A DNA stretch of 40,868 nt from Rhodobiaceae bacterium (GTDB lineage: Bacteria; Pseudomonadota; Alphaproteobacteria; Rhizobiales; Tepidamorphaceae): contig SKQW01000047.1 of the NCBI GenBank assembly GCA_007118805.1, positions 1 through 40,868 of the forward strand, read 5' to 3'. Each line of letters starts with the position of its first letter. Position 1 is the first letter of the stretch. Under the pieces are notes generated by a model. It made no database searches and had not been told where the DNA came from. It worked only from the letters and a program-made list of their open reading frames with translations. Of this stretch, positions 22,675 through 31,113 are shown one piece after another. The translations under genes were made by a program, and so were the position numbers.

Positions 22675-24123
22675 CTATCCGAACCACCGCGGGAAACCAA
22701 TGATGCGCCGCACAAGCGGACGCGTCAAACCTGGCTTGTAGAACTCGCTCGCCACGCGCCTGCTGATCTCTCCCAATGTCGGGTAGGGCGGCACCAGATC
22801 CATCAGGTCTTGCAAGCCCAGCTTCCCGGCGACGGCGAGGCTCCAGAGCTGGATCAACTCGCCGGCCTGCGGCCCCACGATCCCGGCGCCGAGCACCCGG
22901 CCCCGCCGCGTGACGATCACCTTGATGTGACCCGCCACCTCGCGCTCGGCCCGCGCCCGGTCGTTCTCCGCATAAGGCCACCGCAGGATCCGAATGCCGC
23001 TTCCGTGTTGCGTCCTCGCCTCGGCTTCGGTCAAACCCACCTGGGCAAGTTCCGGGTCGGTGTAGACGACCCGGGGCACATGCCGGTAACTGGCGCGTGA
23101 GCGCAGGCGAAACAAGATGTTCCGCAGCACGATCCCTGCCTGATAGGTGACTGCGTGGGTTGAGGCGGGCCCGCCGATGACATCCCCGAGCGCGAACACC
23201 CTTGGGTTGGTGGTACGCAGCTTGCTGTCCACCCAGATCCCGCTGCGATCGAACCGGATACCGGCGGCTTCCAGCCCGAGCCCGACGACACGGGGCCGCC
23301 GCCCGGTGGCAAGCACGAGGTGGCTCGCTTCCACCACCTCTTCACCCACATCGTCCGCCGTGGCATCCGGCCGGTCGCCCATGTAGAGCAGTATGCCGCG
23401 GCGCGCTGCCGTCACCCGGGCAACCCGGGCGCCAAGTCGCACGGACACCCCGTCGCGGGCGAGGGCGGCCATGACGATCGCCGCAAGCTCCGGATCCTCG
23501 CGCGACAGGGCGGTTGCCGGCTCGATGAGCGTGACCGGCGCCCCGAGCCTGGCGAAGGCCTGGGCGAGTTCGACTCCCATCGGCCCAGCTCCAAGGATCG
23601 CGAGGTGTCGGGGTGTGCGGTTGACAGCGAAGATCGTCTCGTTGGTGTCGTAGCGGACCTTCGACAGGCCGGCGACGACGGGAATCGCGGGCTCGGCGCC
23701 CGTGGCGATGACAAACCGGCGGGCCTGAATTCGCCGCTCGCCGACCATGACCGTGCGCCGATCCGAAAGGCGGGCTTCTCCCTTGATCACCGTCACCCCC
23801 AGCGCCTGCAATCGGGCGGCCGAGTGGGTCGGGGCAATGGCGCCGATGACGTCGTGAACGTGTTCATGCACGCGCCGGAAGCTTACTTTCGGTTCGCCTG
23901 CCGTCACGCCGAACGCACCCGCATTGCGGATCTGTGCGGCGCGGCGGCCGGCGGCGATCAGCGCCTTCGACGGGACGCAGCCTGTGTTCAGGCATTCCCC
24001 GCCCATCTCTCCCTTTTCGACCAGCACCACGGAGGCGCCGTGGGCTGCCGCGCCCACGGCTACCGAAAGGCCGCCCGATCCGGCGCCGATAACGCAGATA
24101 TCGGCCTTGAGTTGATCCGCCAT
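22675..24123 (-). CDS. Dihydrolipoamide dehydrogenase-like flavoprotein disulfide reductase
   Basis: This class I pyridine nucleotide-disulfide oxidoreductase has 482 residues. The FAD motif is VIGAGSGGLSVAVGAAAHGA, and the redox pair is Cys44 and Cys49 in GGECLNTGCVPSK. The NAD motif is AILGAGPMGVELAQAFARLG, and a second FAD motif is TNPRVFALGDVIGG. The C-terminal interface reads PPYPTLGE, where lipoamide dehydrogenases and glutathione reductases have HPT: the catalytic base His is Tyr. That argues against a true lipoamide dehydrogenase and resembles mercuric-reductase-type proteins, but the extra C-terminal Cys pair and N-terminal metal-binding domain of MerA are absent. The start at ATG 24123 gives the standard N-terminus. 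Confidence 0.88.
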   Translation of the reverse strand: MADQLKADICVIGAGSGGLSVAVGAAAHGASVVLVEKGEMGGECLNTGCVPSKALIAAGRRAAQIRNAGAFGVTAGEPKVSFRRVHEHVHDVIGAIAPTHSAARLQALGVTVIKGEARLSDRRTVMVGERRIQARRFVIATGAEPAIPVVAGLSKVRYDTNETIFAVNRTPRHLAILGAGPMGVELAQAFARLGAPVTLIEPATALSREDPELAAIVMAALARDGVSVRLGARVARVTAARRGILLYMGDRPDATADDVGEEVVEASHLVLATGRRPRVVGLGLEAAGIRFDRSGIWVDSKLRTTNPRVFALGDVIGGPASTHAVTYQAGIVLRNILFRLRSRASYRHVPRVVYTDPELAQVGLTEAEARTQHGSGIRILRWPYAENDRARAEREVAGHIKVIVTRRGRVLGAGIVGPQAGELIQLWSLAVAGKLGLQDLMDLVPPYPTLGEISRRVASEFYKPGLTRPLVRRIIGFPRWFG

Positions 24124-24403
24124 CGGCTTCCCCCGCCCGGTCGGCACGCACCGCCCATGTGACACGTCGCCACGGATGGTGACGCAAGAACTCACGCCGC
24201 GGCCCCAGGCTGGTGCCGCCCCCTCGCTATGCGTCACAATACGTGTCGCCGCAGGACCGCCGTGCGACGACCGGCTTCAGTGCCGATACGCCGATTGCCC
24301 CGCGCATGGCAAGGCCGCCGATGCGATGCACCACGGGCGGCCGCCGTCAATGGCAGCGGGGCTCAGCGCCGCCGTCCGCTGCGAATGCGGTCAATGGCGC
24401 GCG
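24124..24403. other. Intergenic region between flavoprotein reductase and rpmH
   Basis: This divergent spacer of about 280 bases precedes the rpmH promoter. I see no credible gene, RNA or strong promoter for the minus-strand flavoprotein gene here. Short open frames in it have no ribosome site or family resemblance. Confidence 0.5.
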
Positions 24404-24433
24404 TTGACTTGACCGGACCCTGTCCCGTATAAG
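24404..24433 (+). promoter_or_regulatory. Promoter of rpmH-rnpA-yidC
   Basis: TTGACT (24404-24409), 18 bases, TATAAG (24428-24433). Both boxes are strong. The leader of about 100 bases to rpmH contains a GGAGC-GAT-GCTCC hairpin (24463-24475). Confidence 0.65.
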
Positions 24434-24538
24434 CCGGCGCAGCTTGGTGCCGCGCGGGAACCGGAGCGATGCTCCCGTTTGCCCGGAGATTGACGGCATC
24501 CGCCATGATCTTTCAGCCGAACGTTGTGGAGCGCGGCA

Positions 24539-24673
24539 GTGAAACGGACCTATCAACCCTCTCGTCTCGTGCGCAAGCGGCGGCACGGATTCCGCGCCCG
24601 CATGGCGACCAAGGCCGGCCGCAAGGTCATCGCGCGGCGCCGGGCGCGCGGGCGCAAGCGGCTGTCGGCCTGA
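24539..24673 (+). CDS. rpmH: 50S ribosomal protein L34
   Basis: This very basic protein of 44 residues matches L34 throughout: it starts [18 protein letters not shown], continues with [20 protein letters not shown] and ends KRLSA. L34 sits on the large ribosomal subunit near the 23S rRNA 5' region. The start is GTG 24539, with GGAG eight bases upstream, so a search limited to ATG would miss it. rnpA begins 13 bases after the stop. The rpmH-rnpA-yidC order is conserved in bacteria. Confidence 0.97.
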   Translation: MKRTYQPSRLVRKRRHGFRARMATKAGRKVIARRRARGRKRLSA

Positions 24674-24686
24674 TCGCGCGCAGAAT

Positions 24687-25064
24687 ATGGCCGGGCCGGA
24701 TGTCGAGCGCCTGCGCCGGCGCTCCGATTTCCTCTCGGCCGCCAGGGGCCGACGCGTTGCGAGGTCGACTTTGGTTGTGCAGATGCGGCCAACGGGAATG
24801 AGCTGTGCGCGCCTGGGCTTCACCGTCAGCCGCAAGGTGGGCAATGCTGTGGAAAGGAACCGCGTGAAGCGGCGCCTGCGGGAGGCGCTTCGGCAGAACG
24901 TGCAAGCTTGTCTCAGACCCGGCTGCGACTATGTGGTCATCGGGCGTCGACAGGCCTTGACCGCCTCCCATGCGCGGCTCGTCGACGACCTGAATTCCGC
25001 CCTGGCCCGGATCCATGCCAGACCCGAGGGATCGCCCCCGGCGACACGCAACACCCATGGATGA
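24687..25064 (+). CDS. rnpA: Ribonuclease P protein component
   Basis: This 125-residue basic protein binds the RNase P RNA and helps it cleave tRNA 5' leaders. The family signature lies near residues 52-68 (RKVGNAVERNRVKRRLRE, with the RNR loop), preceded by LGFTVS and followed by CDYVVIGR. The N-terminal segment LRRRSDF is also typical. Its C-terminal end overlaps the yidC start by eight bases. No yidD lies between them, although yidD is present at that position in many bacteria. Confidence 0.95.
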   Translation: MAGPDVERLRRRSDFLSAARGRRVARSTLVVQMRPTGMSCARLGFTVSRKVGNAVERNRVKRRLREALRQNVQACLRPGCDYVVIGRRQALTASHARLVDDLNSALARIHARPEGSPPATRNTHG

Positions 25065-27072
25065 CAAGCAGAATTACATTATAGCGATTGCCCTGTCGCT
25101 GATCATCCTGATCGCCTGGCAGTATTTCTACGTCGTGCCGCAGATGGAGCAGGAGCAGGCGCGCGAGCAGGCGGCGGTCGAGGAGACGATGCCCGCCACG
25201 CCCCGTCCCGACGACGCGGAGGCGCTGGCCCCCGATGGCGATCCCGAAGTGACGACCGCGCCGGGCGTGGCGACGCCGGACGTCGTGGGCCGCGAAGAGG
25301 CGCTCGAGGAGGCGCCGCGGGTTGAGATCGACACACCCTCGATTCGCGGCTCGGTCTCGCTCAAGGGCGCCCGCATCGACGATGTGGTGCTCAAGCATTA
25401 TCGCGAGACCGTCGATCCCCAGAGCCCCAACATCGTGCTGCTGTCGCCGGCCGGCAGTCCCGACCCGTTCTATGCCGAGCTGGGCTGGGTGCCGGCGGGC
25501 GGCGAGGTCGCGGTGCCCGACGGCGAGACGGTGTGGTCGGCCCCAGCCGGCGCCCGCCTGACGCCGGCCGAGCCGTTGGAGCTGACTTGGGACAACGGCG
25601 AGGGGCTCGTCTTCCACCGCACGATCGCCGTCGATTCCGACTACATGTTCACCGTTACCGACCGGGTGGTGAACGAGGGGGGCGAGAGCGTCACACTGCA
25701 CCCCTATGGCCTCGTCTCGCGCCACGGCGTGCCCGATACGGTCGGCTTCTTCATCCTGCACGAAGGCCTCATCGGGGTGTTCGGCGAGGATGGGCTCCAG
25801 GAATACGGCTACAGCAGCATAGACGGCGAGACCGAGCGCTTCACGGCCTCCAGCGGCTGGCTCGGGATCACCGACAAATATTGGGCCGCCGTCCTTGTCC
25901 CCGAACAGGGCAATGAATTCGCCGGGCGCTTTGCCGGGCGCGGCGGCGCCGAACGCCCGACCTACCAGACCGATTTTCTCCTCGGCGGCACCAGCATCGC
26001 ACCCGGCGCGGCGGCCGAGTCGACCGCGCGCGTGTTTGCCGGTGCCAAGGAAGTGGAGATCGTCGACGGCTATCAGGCCGCCTACGGCATCGACCGCTTC
26101 GACCTCCTGATCGACTGGGGCTGGTTCTATTTCATCACCAAGCCGCTGTTCAATCTGATCGACTGGTTCTTCCGGCTGGTTGGCAATTTCGGCGTGGCGA
26201 TCCTGCTCACCACGGTGGTCATCAAGCTCATCTTCTTCCCGCTCGCCAACAAGTCTTACACGTCGATGAGCCGGATGAAGAAGGTCCAGCCGCAGCTCAT
26301 GGAAATCCGGGATCGCTACAAGGACGACCGGATGAAGCAGCAGCAGGCGATGATGGAGCTCTACAAGAAGGAGCAGATCAATCCGCTGTCGGGCTGTCTG
26401 CCCATCGTCGTGCAGATTCCGGTGTTTTTCGCGCTCTACAAGGTGCTGTTCGTCACCATCGAGATGCGCCATGCGCCGTTCTTCGGCTGGATTCAGGATC
26501 TCGCCGCCCCCGATCCGACCTCGATCTTCAACCTGTTCGGGCTGATCCCGTGGAACCCGCCCCTGTTCCTGATGATCGGCATCTGGCCGCTGCTCATGGG
26601 CTTCACCATGTGGGTCCAGATGCGGCTCAACCCGCCGCCGCCCGACCCCACCCAGGCGATGATCTTCAACTGGATGCCGGTCGTTTTCACCTTCCTGCTG
26701 GCCACATTCCCGGCCGGCCTGGTGATCTACTGGGCGTGGAACAACTTCCTGTCGATCCTGCAGCAATACGTCATCATGCGTCGCCAGGGCGTCGACGTCG
26801 ATCTTATGGGCAACATCAAGGCCACCTTCTCCAAGGAAGAGCGCGAGCGCCGTCAGGCCGCCGAGAAGGAGGCCGAGGAGAAACGCCGGGCCGAGGCGCG
26901 GGCCGCACTGGGCGATGAGCCTGAAGAGGCGGCGGAGGAGACCGCGCAGGAGGCCCCGCCGCCCAAGCCGCGGCCGCGCAAGAAGACCGCAAAGACCAAG
27001 TCCGGCAAGGCCAAGGCGCGCCGCGCCCGCTCTCGCGGTGGCGCCAAGCCGGCCCGCGCGCCCGGCGAGTAA
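25057..27072 (+). CDS. yidC: Membrane protein insertase YidC with basic C-terminal tail
   Basis: This 671-residue insertase has transmembrane helix 1 at about residues 7-25, an Ala/Glu/Asp-rich linker, and a large periplasmic beta domain up to about residue 340. The conserved five-helix core follows (VAILLTTVVIKLIFFPLA with the hydrophilic-groove Lys, the coiled cytoplasmic loop after it, LSGCLPIVVQIPVFFALY and further helices to about residue 580). The last ~85 residues are unusual: a Glu/Arg/Lys coiled-coil-like stretch, then an acidic piece, then a Lys/Arg/Ala-rich tail. ATG 25057 gives MDDKQNYIIAIALS, the normal start. It acts with SecYEG or alone to insert inner-membrane proteins. Confidence 0.96.
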   Translation: MDDKQNYIIAIALSLIILIAWQYFYVVPQMEQEQAREQAAVEETMPATPRPDDAEALAPDGDPEVTTAPGVATPDVVGREEALEEAPRVEIDTPSIRGSVSLKGARIDDVVLKHYRETVDPQSPNIVLLSPAGSPDPFYAELGWVPAGGEVAVPDGETVWSAPAGARLTPAEPLELTWDNGEGLVFHRTIAVDSDYMFTVTDRVVNEGGESVTLHPYGLVSRHGVPDTVGFFILHEGLIGVFGEDGLQEYGYSSIDGETERFTASSGWLGITDKYWAAVLVPEQGNEFAGRFAGRGGAERPTYQTDFLLGGTSIAPGAAAESTARVFAGAKEVEIVDGYQAAYGIDRFDLLIDWGWFYFITKPLFNLIDWFFRLVGNFGVAILLTTVVIKLIFFPLANKSYTSMSRMKKVQPQLMEIRDRYKDDRMKQQQAMMELYKKEQINPLSGCLPIVVQIPVFFALYKVLFVTIEMRHAPFFGWIQDLAAPDPTSIFNLFGLIPWNPPLFLMIGIWPLLMGFTMWVQMRLNPPPPDPTQAMIFNWMPVVFTFLLATFPAGLVIYWAWNNFLSILQQYVIMRRQGVDVDLMGNIKATFSKEERERRQAAEKEAEEKRRAEARAALGDEPEEAAEETAQEAPPPKPRPRKKTAKTKSGKAKARRARSRGGAKPARAPGE

Positions 27073-27081
27073 CGTTCGGGA

Positions 27082-28983
27082 TTACTCGCCAGCCGCCTGC
27101 GCGGCTTCCAGCTCGGCGCCGATGGCGAGCCAGTCCTCTTCGGCCCGTTGCAGCGCCTCGACCGTACGCGCCCGCTCGCGCGCCAGCTCGGCGCCCTTGT
27201 CGGGATCGCGGGTGAACAGCTCCGGGTCGGCGAGCCGGCTATCGAGCGCCGACACGCGGGCGGTCAGCTCCTCGATCCGCCTTTCGCTGGTCTTCAGCCG
27301 GTTGCGCAGGGGCTGAAGCTCGACCCGGCGGGCGGCGGCGGCCCGCCGCTGGTCCGCCTTCGAGGCGCCCGCCGGACCCGAGCCCGGCCCCTCTTCGTCC
27401 GTCTTGTCGGCCGAGATCTCGCCCCGCAGCACCATCCGGCGATAGTCCTCCATGTCGCCGTCGAAGGGGCGCACCGTGCCCTCCGCCACCAGCCACAGCC
27501 GGTCGACCGAGGTCTCGATGAGGTGACGGTCATGGGTGATGAGGATGACCGCCCCGTCATAATCGGCAAGCGCGGTCACCAAGGCCTCGCGGGCATCGAC
27601 GTCGAGATGGTTGGTGGGCTCGTCGAGGATCAGCAGATGCGGCGCCTCGAGCGCGGCCAGGCCCAGCATCAGCCGGGCCTTTTCCCCGCCCGACAGCTCG
27701 CTGGCGGGCACGTCCGCCTTGTCGGCCGGAAAGCCGAGCTGGGCGGCGCGGGCGCGGATGACGGCTTCCTTGGTGTCGGCAGGCAGGGCGGCGCGGACCT
27801 GCTCGTAAGCGGATCGCTGCGGGTTCAGCTCGTCGAGCTGGTGCTGGGCGAAGTAGCCCACCTTGAGCTTTTCGGAGGCCACGATACGCCCCTCGGCCGG
27901 GGCGAGGCGGCCGGACAGGAGCTTGGCCAGCGTCGACTTCCCGTTGCCGTTGGCGCCCAGCAGCCCGATCCGGTCGTCATGGTCGAGCCGGAGCTCCAGC
28001 CGCGACAGCACGGGCGGGCCGCCATAGCCGGCGGACACCTTGTCGATGACCGCGAGCGGCGAGGCCAGCGCCTTGTCCGGGGAGGGCAGGTGGAAGGGCC
28101 GCGTCGTCTGGTCGACCAGGGCGACGACGGGCTCCAGCTTGGCCAGGGCCTTGAGCCGGCTCTGCGCCTGGCGCGCCTTCGAGGCCTTGTAGCGGAAGCG
28201 GTCGACGAAGGCCTGCATGTGCCGGCGCTGCTCTATCTGCTTTTTGAGCATCTTTTCCTGCAGCGCCTGGGTCTCGCGCCGCTGGCGCTCGAACTGGTCG
28301 TAGCCGCCCCGCCAGGCGGTCAGCCTGCGTCGGTCGAGATGGACGATCGTATCGACCGCCGTGTTCAAGAGATCGCGATCATGGCTGATGATCAGCATGG
28401 TGCGGGGATAGCGGGCGAGATAGCTCTCGAGCCACATCGTGCCTTCCAGATCGAGATAGTTGGTGGGCTCGTCGAGAAGCAGGAGATCGGGCTCCGAAAA
28501 CAGGATGGCGGCGAGGGCGACCCGCATCCGCCAGCCGCCGGAGAACGATTGCAGCGGACGCGCCTGGGCGGTGTGGTCGAAGCCGAGGCCGGTCAGGATC
28601 CGGGCCGCGCGGGCCTCGGCGCTGTAGGCGTCGATGTCGGCCAGCCGGGTGTGGATCTCCGCAATGCGTGCGCCCTCGCGGGCGGTTTCGGCTTCAGCCA
28701 GCAGGGCGGCGCGCTCGCGGTCGGCCTCGAGCACATAGTCGATGAGGGTTTGCTGTCCTGCCGGCGCTTCCTGCTCGACCGCGCCGATGCGGGCGCGGCG
28801 GGGCAGGCTGATGCTGCCGCTTTCGAGCGGAATTTCACCCTTGATGAGGTTGAACAGCGTCGTCTTGCCACTGCCGTTCGGCCCCACCAGCCCGGCCCGC
28901 GCTCCTTCGGGAAGGGTCAGCGAGGCGCCGTCGAGGAGCGTGCGGCCGGCGATGCGATAGACGAGGTCGTTGATCTGAAGCAT
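27082..28983 (-). CDS. ABC-F family ATPase (YheS/Uup-like)
   Basis: This soluble protein of 633 residues has two ABC domains and no membrane segment. In domain 1, Walker A is GPNGSGKT, the signature FSGGWRMRVALA and Walker B LLLLDEPTNYLD. In domain 2, Walker A is GANGNGKS, the signature LSGGEKARLMLG and Walker B LLILDEPTNHLD. A charged inter-domain linker lies between them (QEKMLKKQIEQRRHMQAFVDR) and a C-terminal coiled coil covers about residues 560-633. ABC-F proteins act on the ribosome, some in translation rescue, a few in antibiotic resistance; this one looks like a housekeeping type. ATG 28983 starts with MLQINDLVYR, the family start. The frame stays open to 30207, but that part is antisense to the next genes. 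Confidence 0.93.
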   Translation of the reverse strand: MLQINDLVYRIAGRTLLDGASLTLPEGARAGLVGPNGSGKTTLFNLIKGEIPLESGSISLPRRARIGAVEQEAPAGQQTLIDYVLEADRERAALLAEAETAREGARIAEIHTRLADIDAYSAEARAARILTGLGFDHTAQARPLQSFSGGWRMRVALAAILFSEPDLLLLDEPTNYLDLEGTMWLESYLARYPRTMLIISHDRDLLNTAVDTIVHLDRRRLTAWRGGYDQFERQRRETQALQEKMLKKQIEQRRHMQAFVDRFRYKASKARQAQSRLKALAKLEPVVALVDQTTRPFHLPSPDKALASPLAVIDKVSAGYGGPPVLSRLELRLDHDDRIGLLGANGNGKSTLAKLLSGRLAPAEGRIVASEKLKVGYFAQHQLDELNPQRSAYEQVRAALPADTKEAVIRARAAQLGFPADKADVPASELSGGEKARLMLGLAALEAPHLLILDEPTNHLDVDAREALVTALADYDGAVILITHDRHLIETSVDRLWLVAEGTVRPFDGDMEDYRRMVLRGEISADKTDEEGPGSGPAGASKADQRRAAAARRVELQPLRNRLKTSERRIEELTARVSALDSRLADPELFTRDPDKGAELARERARTVEALQRAEEDWLAIGAELEAAQAAGE

Positions 28984-29139
28984 GGCCTTCTTTTGCCGCG
29001 CCCGGCTGGTGCGCACAAGGGGCGGCCCACGCCCGATGCGCAGGCCATCGCCAATGTGAGAGATGCAGGGTAGAATTTCGCCCGTACGGCCTTGGAAGCC
29101 GCGCCCGAGGGGGGGCAAGCGAACACAAGGAGAACGGTC

Positions 29140-29964
29140 ATGTGCGTTCCGGGATGCCACCAAGTGGTCATGCAGCGCCTGTCGCGGCGCGGCTTCTTCA
29201 TGGGCTTGGGAGGGACTGCCGCGGCGGCGGCGGGGACGTCGGGCGTTGCACCGCCGGCGGCGGCCCAGGGCAGCATTGACTTCAGCCGCGCCGTCGATCT
29301 GACGCATCCGCTGACCGAGGATTTCCCGACCTTCTTCGGTGAGCCCCAGCTCGAGATCGAGGAACTGGTGACCTACGCAGAGGATGGCTTCAACGGCAAC
29401 CGTTGGCATTTGGACGAGCACACCGGCACCCACATCGACGCGCCCTTTCACTTCTCGCCGGACGGCCCGGGGCCGGCCGACATCCCGGCCGAGCAGCTGG
29501 TTGTCCCGTTTGTCGTGGTCGACGTGCGCGCCCAGGCGGAAGAGGATCCCGCCTACCAGCTCACGCCGGCCGACATCGCCGCCTGGGAAAGCGCCCACGG
29601 CGCGCTGCCCGAGGGCTGCTGCGTGGCCATGAATTCGGGCTGGGCAAGACATGTCGACAGCGACAGGTTCCGCAACGTTGACGGCGACGGCATCATGCAG
29701 TTCCCAGGCTTCCACGTCGAAGCCACCGACATGCTGATGAGCGAGCGCAATGCCGTCGGGATCGCCGTTGACACGCTGTCGCTTGACCACGGGCCCTCGC
29801 AGGACTTCGCCGTCCACTATTCCTGGCTGCCGAGCGGGCGGTGGGGTCTCGAAGCCGTAGCCAATCTCGACGAAGTGCCGGCGGCGGGCGCGATCCTGGT
29901 GGTCGGCGCGCCCAAGGTGGTGGGTGCTTCGGGCGGGCCGAGCCGGCTTATCGCTCTGGTCTAA
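29140..29964 (+). CDS. Tat-exported cyclase-family metal hydrolase
   Basis: This 274-residue protein has a twin-arginine signal (LSRRGFFMGLGG at about residues 14-25, then an Ala-rich stretch ending PPAAAQG near 43). The mature part is the cyclase/kynurenine-formamidase fold, with the metal-binding signature DEHTGTHIDAPFHF and later NAVGIAVDTLSLDHGPS. Related enzymes hydrolyse arylformamides, cyclic amides or isatin; the substrate here is unknown and the periplasmic location makes a role in kynurenine breakdown doubtful. ATG 29140 has an AAGGAGAA ribosome site. It is divergent from the ABC-F gene. A 7-bp GC hairpin without U-tract (29965-29980) directly follows the stop. Confidence 0.86.
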   Translation: MCVPGCHQVVMQRLSRRGFFMGLGGTAAAAAGTSGVAPPAAAQGSIDFSRAVDLTHPLTEDFPTFFGEPQLEIEELVTYAEDGFNGNRWHLDEHTGTHIDAPFHFSPDGPGPADIPAEQLVVPFVVVDVRAQAEEDPAYQLTPADIAAWESAHGALPEGCCVAMNSGWARHVDSDRFRNVDGDGIMQFPGFHVEATDMLMSERNAVGIAVDTLSLDHGPSQDFAVHYSWLPSGRWGLEAVANLDEVPAAGAILVVGAPKVVGASGGPSRLIALV

Positions 29965-30085
29965 CCGGCGCGGGCGCCGGTGCGAAGTGTGATCAAATGC
30001 ACATCCGTGCCGGTGCGGATTTCCTAGCCTTCGCGATGTCGCAAGACGCGGAATTTGGTGTTTGCCACAAGATGGAGATCCGAAA

Positions 30086-30475
30086 ATGAAAGCCTTGATG
30101 AGTCTTACGGCCGCTGCCGTCGTCACGCTTGCGTCCGCGGCGTCCGTCGCTGCCCAGGGGCCGGGCAGCTCGGCCCGCTTCGCCGGCCAGTTTGGTGGGC
30201 CGCTCATGGTCGATGCCTCGTACTATGATGCGGGTGGGTGCCACGCCATTCTCGACTCCTTCCCCGGTGCGCCGCCTGGCAGTGTCTTGTCGCATGAGAT
30301 TCTGCCTGCCACAGTGGTGGTCGGCCCAGATCCTCTCGGATGCTCGGGGAACCCGGTGGCCCGCGAGGTCTTCGGACTCGCCCCCGGACAGACGCACAAT
30401 CTGGTCGAGATTTTTTTCGTCTCGCCAGATGGCCGGCTCTTGAAGACGGAGAAGGTTGCTATTCAGCACAACTGA
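30086..30475 (+). CDS. Small secreted protein, unknown family (paralogue A)
   Basis: I do not recognise this 129-residue protein. It has a clear Sec signal peptide (MKALMSLTAAAVVTLASA, cleavage likely after AAQ near residue 24). The mature part is about 105 residues, with two cysteines 34 residues apart (GGCHAIL and LGCSGNP). It ends with FFVSPDGRLLKTEKVAIQ. The next gene shares the signal peptide layout, the Cys-Cys spacing (35), a C-x-G-N motif and the PDGR-L-x3-E-x-[IV]-A-[IV]-Q ending, so the two appear to be diverged tandem paralogues. A disulfide-stabilised beta domain is likely. The first ATG of the open frame (30062) would give a polar extension before the signal peptide, so 30086 is chosen. 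Confidence 0.7.
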   Translation: MKALMSLTAAAVVTLASAASVAAQGPGSSARFAGQFGGPLMVDASYYDAGGCHAILDSFPGAPPGSVLSHEILPATVVVGPDPLGCSGNPVAREVFGLAPGQTHNLVEIFFVSPDGRLLKTEKVAIQHN

Positions 30476-30484
30476 GGATCAGAG

Positions 30485-30937
30485 ATGACGAAACGGGTGC
30501 TTGCGACAGTCTTGTGTACAGCGCTGTTGACCGCGGCTGCGGGGTCGGCGGCGGCGGAGGTGACACCGCGACTTTGGGGTGTCAGCTATGCCACGGTGGC
30601 CGGACAGGGCGACGTCGTGCTCGGCCGGGCGAACGGCCCGGTCCGCGTCAGTGCAAGGCTGCCGCAGCACCTGGCCTGTTCCCGGGTGGTGTCAGTGGCT
30701 TCCGGTTCGCTTCCCGCGGGGGCGATGACAGTGGATCCGCTGCTCGGCGTGCCGGTCGAGGTCGTGATCGAGCCGGCCTCGTGCCGCGGCAATTGGCGCG
30801 ATCGCTGGGCGAACTTCATGGTCTCCGGCGCGGCTGGCAGCGACATTCTCGATGTCAGCTTCCTCGCCCCGGATGGGCGGCCCCTGATGGATGAACGGAT
30901 CGCCGTGCAGACCTCGACCGGCGGTCCGCATCGCTGA
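30485..30937 (+). CDS. Small secreted protein, unknown family (paralogue B)
   Basis: This 150-residue exported protein is also unrecognised. Its signal peptide (TKRVLATVLCTALLTAAAG) is cleaved probably after AAA near residue 24. Cysteines lie in LACSRVV and ASCRGNW, 35 residues apart, and the C-terminal end SFLAPDGRPLMDERIAVQ matches that of the preceding protein. It starts 9 bases after that gene, with GAGGATCAGAG as ribosome site, so they are co-transcribed. Nothing indicates enzymatic residues; a binding or structural role in the periplasm is possible but unproven. A GC hairpin (CCTCGGC/GCCGAGG, 31015-31034) downstream may end the transcript. Confidence 0.7.
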   Translation: MTKRVLATVLCTALLTAAAGSAAAEVTPRLWGVSYATVAGQGDVVLGRANGPVRVSARLPQHLACSRVVSVASGSLPAGAMTVDPLLGVPVEVVIEPASCRGNWRDRWANFMVSGAAGSDILDVSFLAPDGRPLMDERIAVQTSTGGPHR

Positions 30938-31014
30938 GCGTATGCGGCGCCGTGCCCGGCCGGCTCGACGACCGCGCCGGGTTCGAGCATCGGCGCTGGG
31001 TGCGCGCTGACACG

Positions 31015-31034
31015 CCTCGGCCCCCTCGCCGAGG
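31015..31034 (+). terminator. Possible terminator hairpin after the secreted-protein pair
   Basis: CCTCGGC (31015-31021) pairs perfectly with GCCGAGG (31028-31034) over a 6-base loop. There is no U-tract, so it may only stabilise the RNA end or act with Rho. Confidence 0.3.
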
Positions 31035-31050
31035 TCGTGGGATTTCCCCG

Positions 31051-31079
31051 TGGGCAAAGCCTTATACGGCTGATATAAA
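31051..31079 (+). promoter_or_regulatory. Candidate promoter of the 31.1-kb lipoprotein gene
   Basis: TGGGCA (31051-31056), 17 bases, TATAAA (31074-31079). The -10 is strong and sits in a local AT-rich patch; the -35 has four matches of six. Predicted leader is about 28 bases. Confidence 0.4.
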
Positions 31080-31113
31080 AGCGCGCATCCGTTGCGTTTG
31101 GGGGTTTGCGTAG

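Noticed and set aside
24937-26766. 609-codon minus-strand frame
   Set aside because: It is antisense to rnpA and yidC, rich in His, Asp and Arg, and has no recognisable domain; typical GC-skew shadow.
29965-29980. CCGGCGC/GCGCCGG hairpin after the cyclase gene as an intrinsic terminator
   Set aside because: The stem is perfect but has a 2-base loop and no following U-run; not called as a terminator.
28984-30207. 408-codon N-terminal extension of the ABC-F frame on the minus strand
   Set aside because: It is antisense to the cyclase gene and to paralogue A, has no family resemblance, and the ABC-F family start is at 28983. Long antisense frames are common in this GC-rich codon usage.
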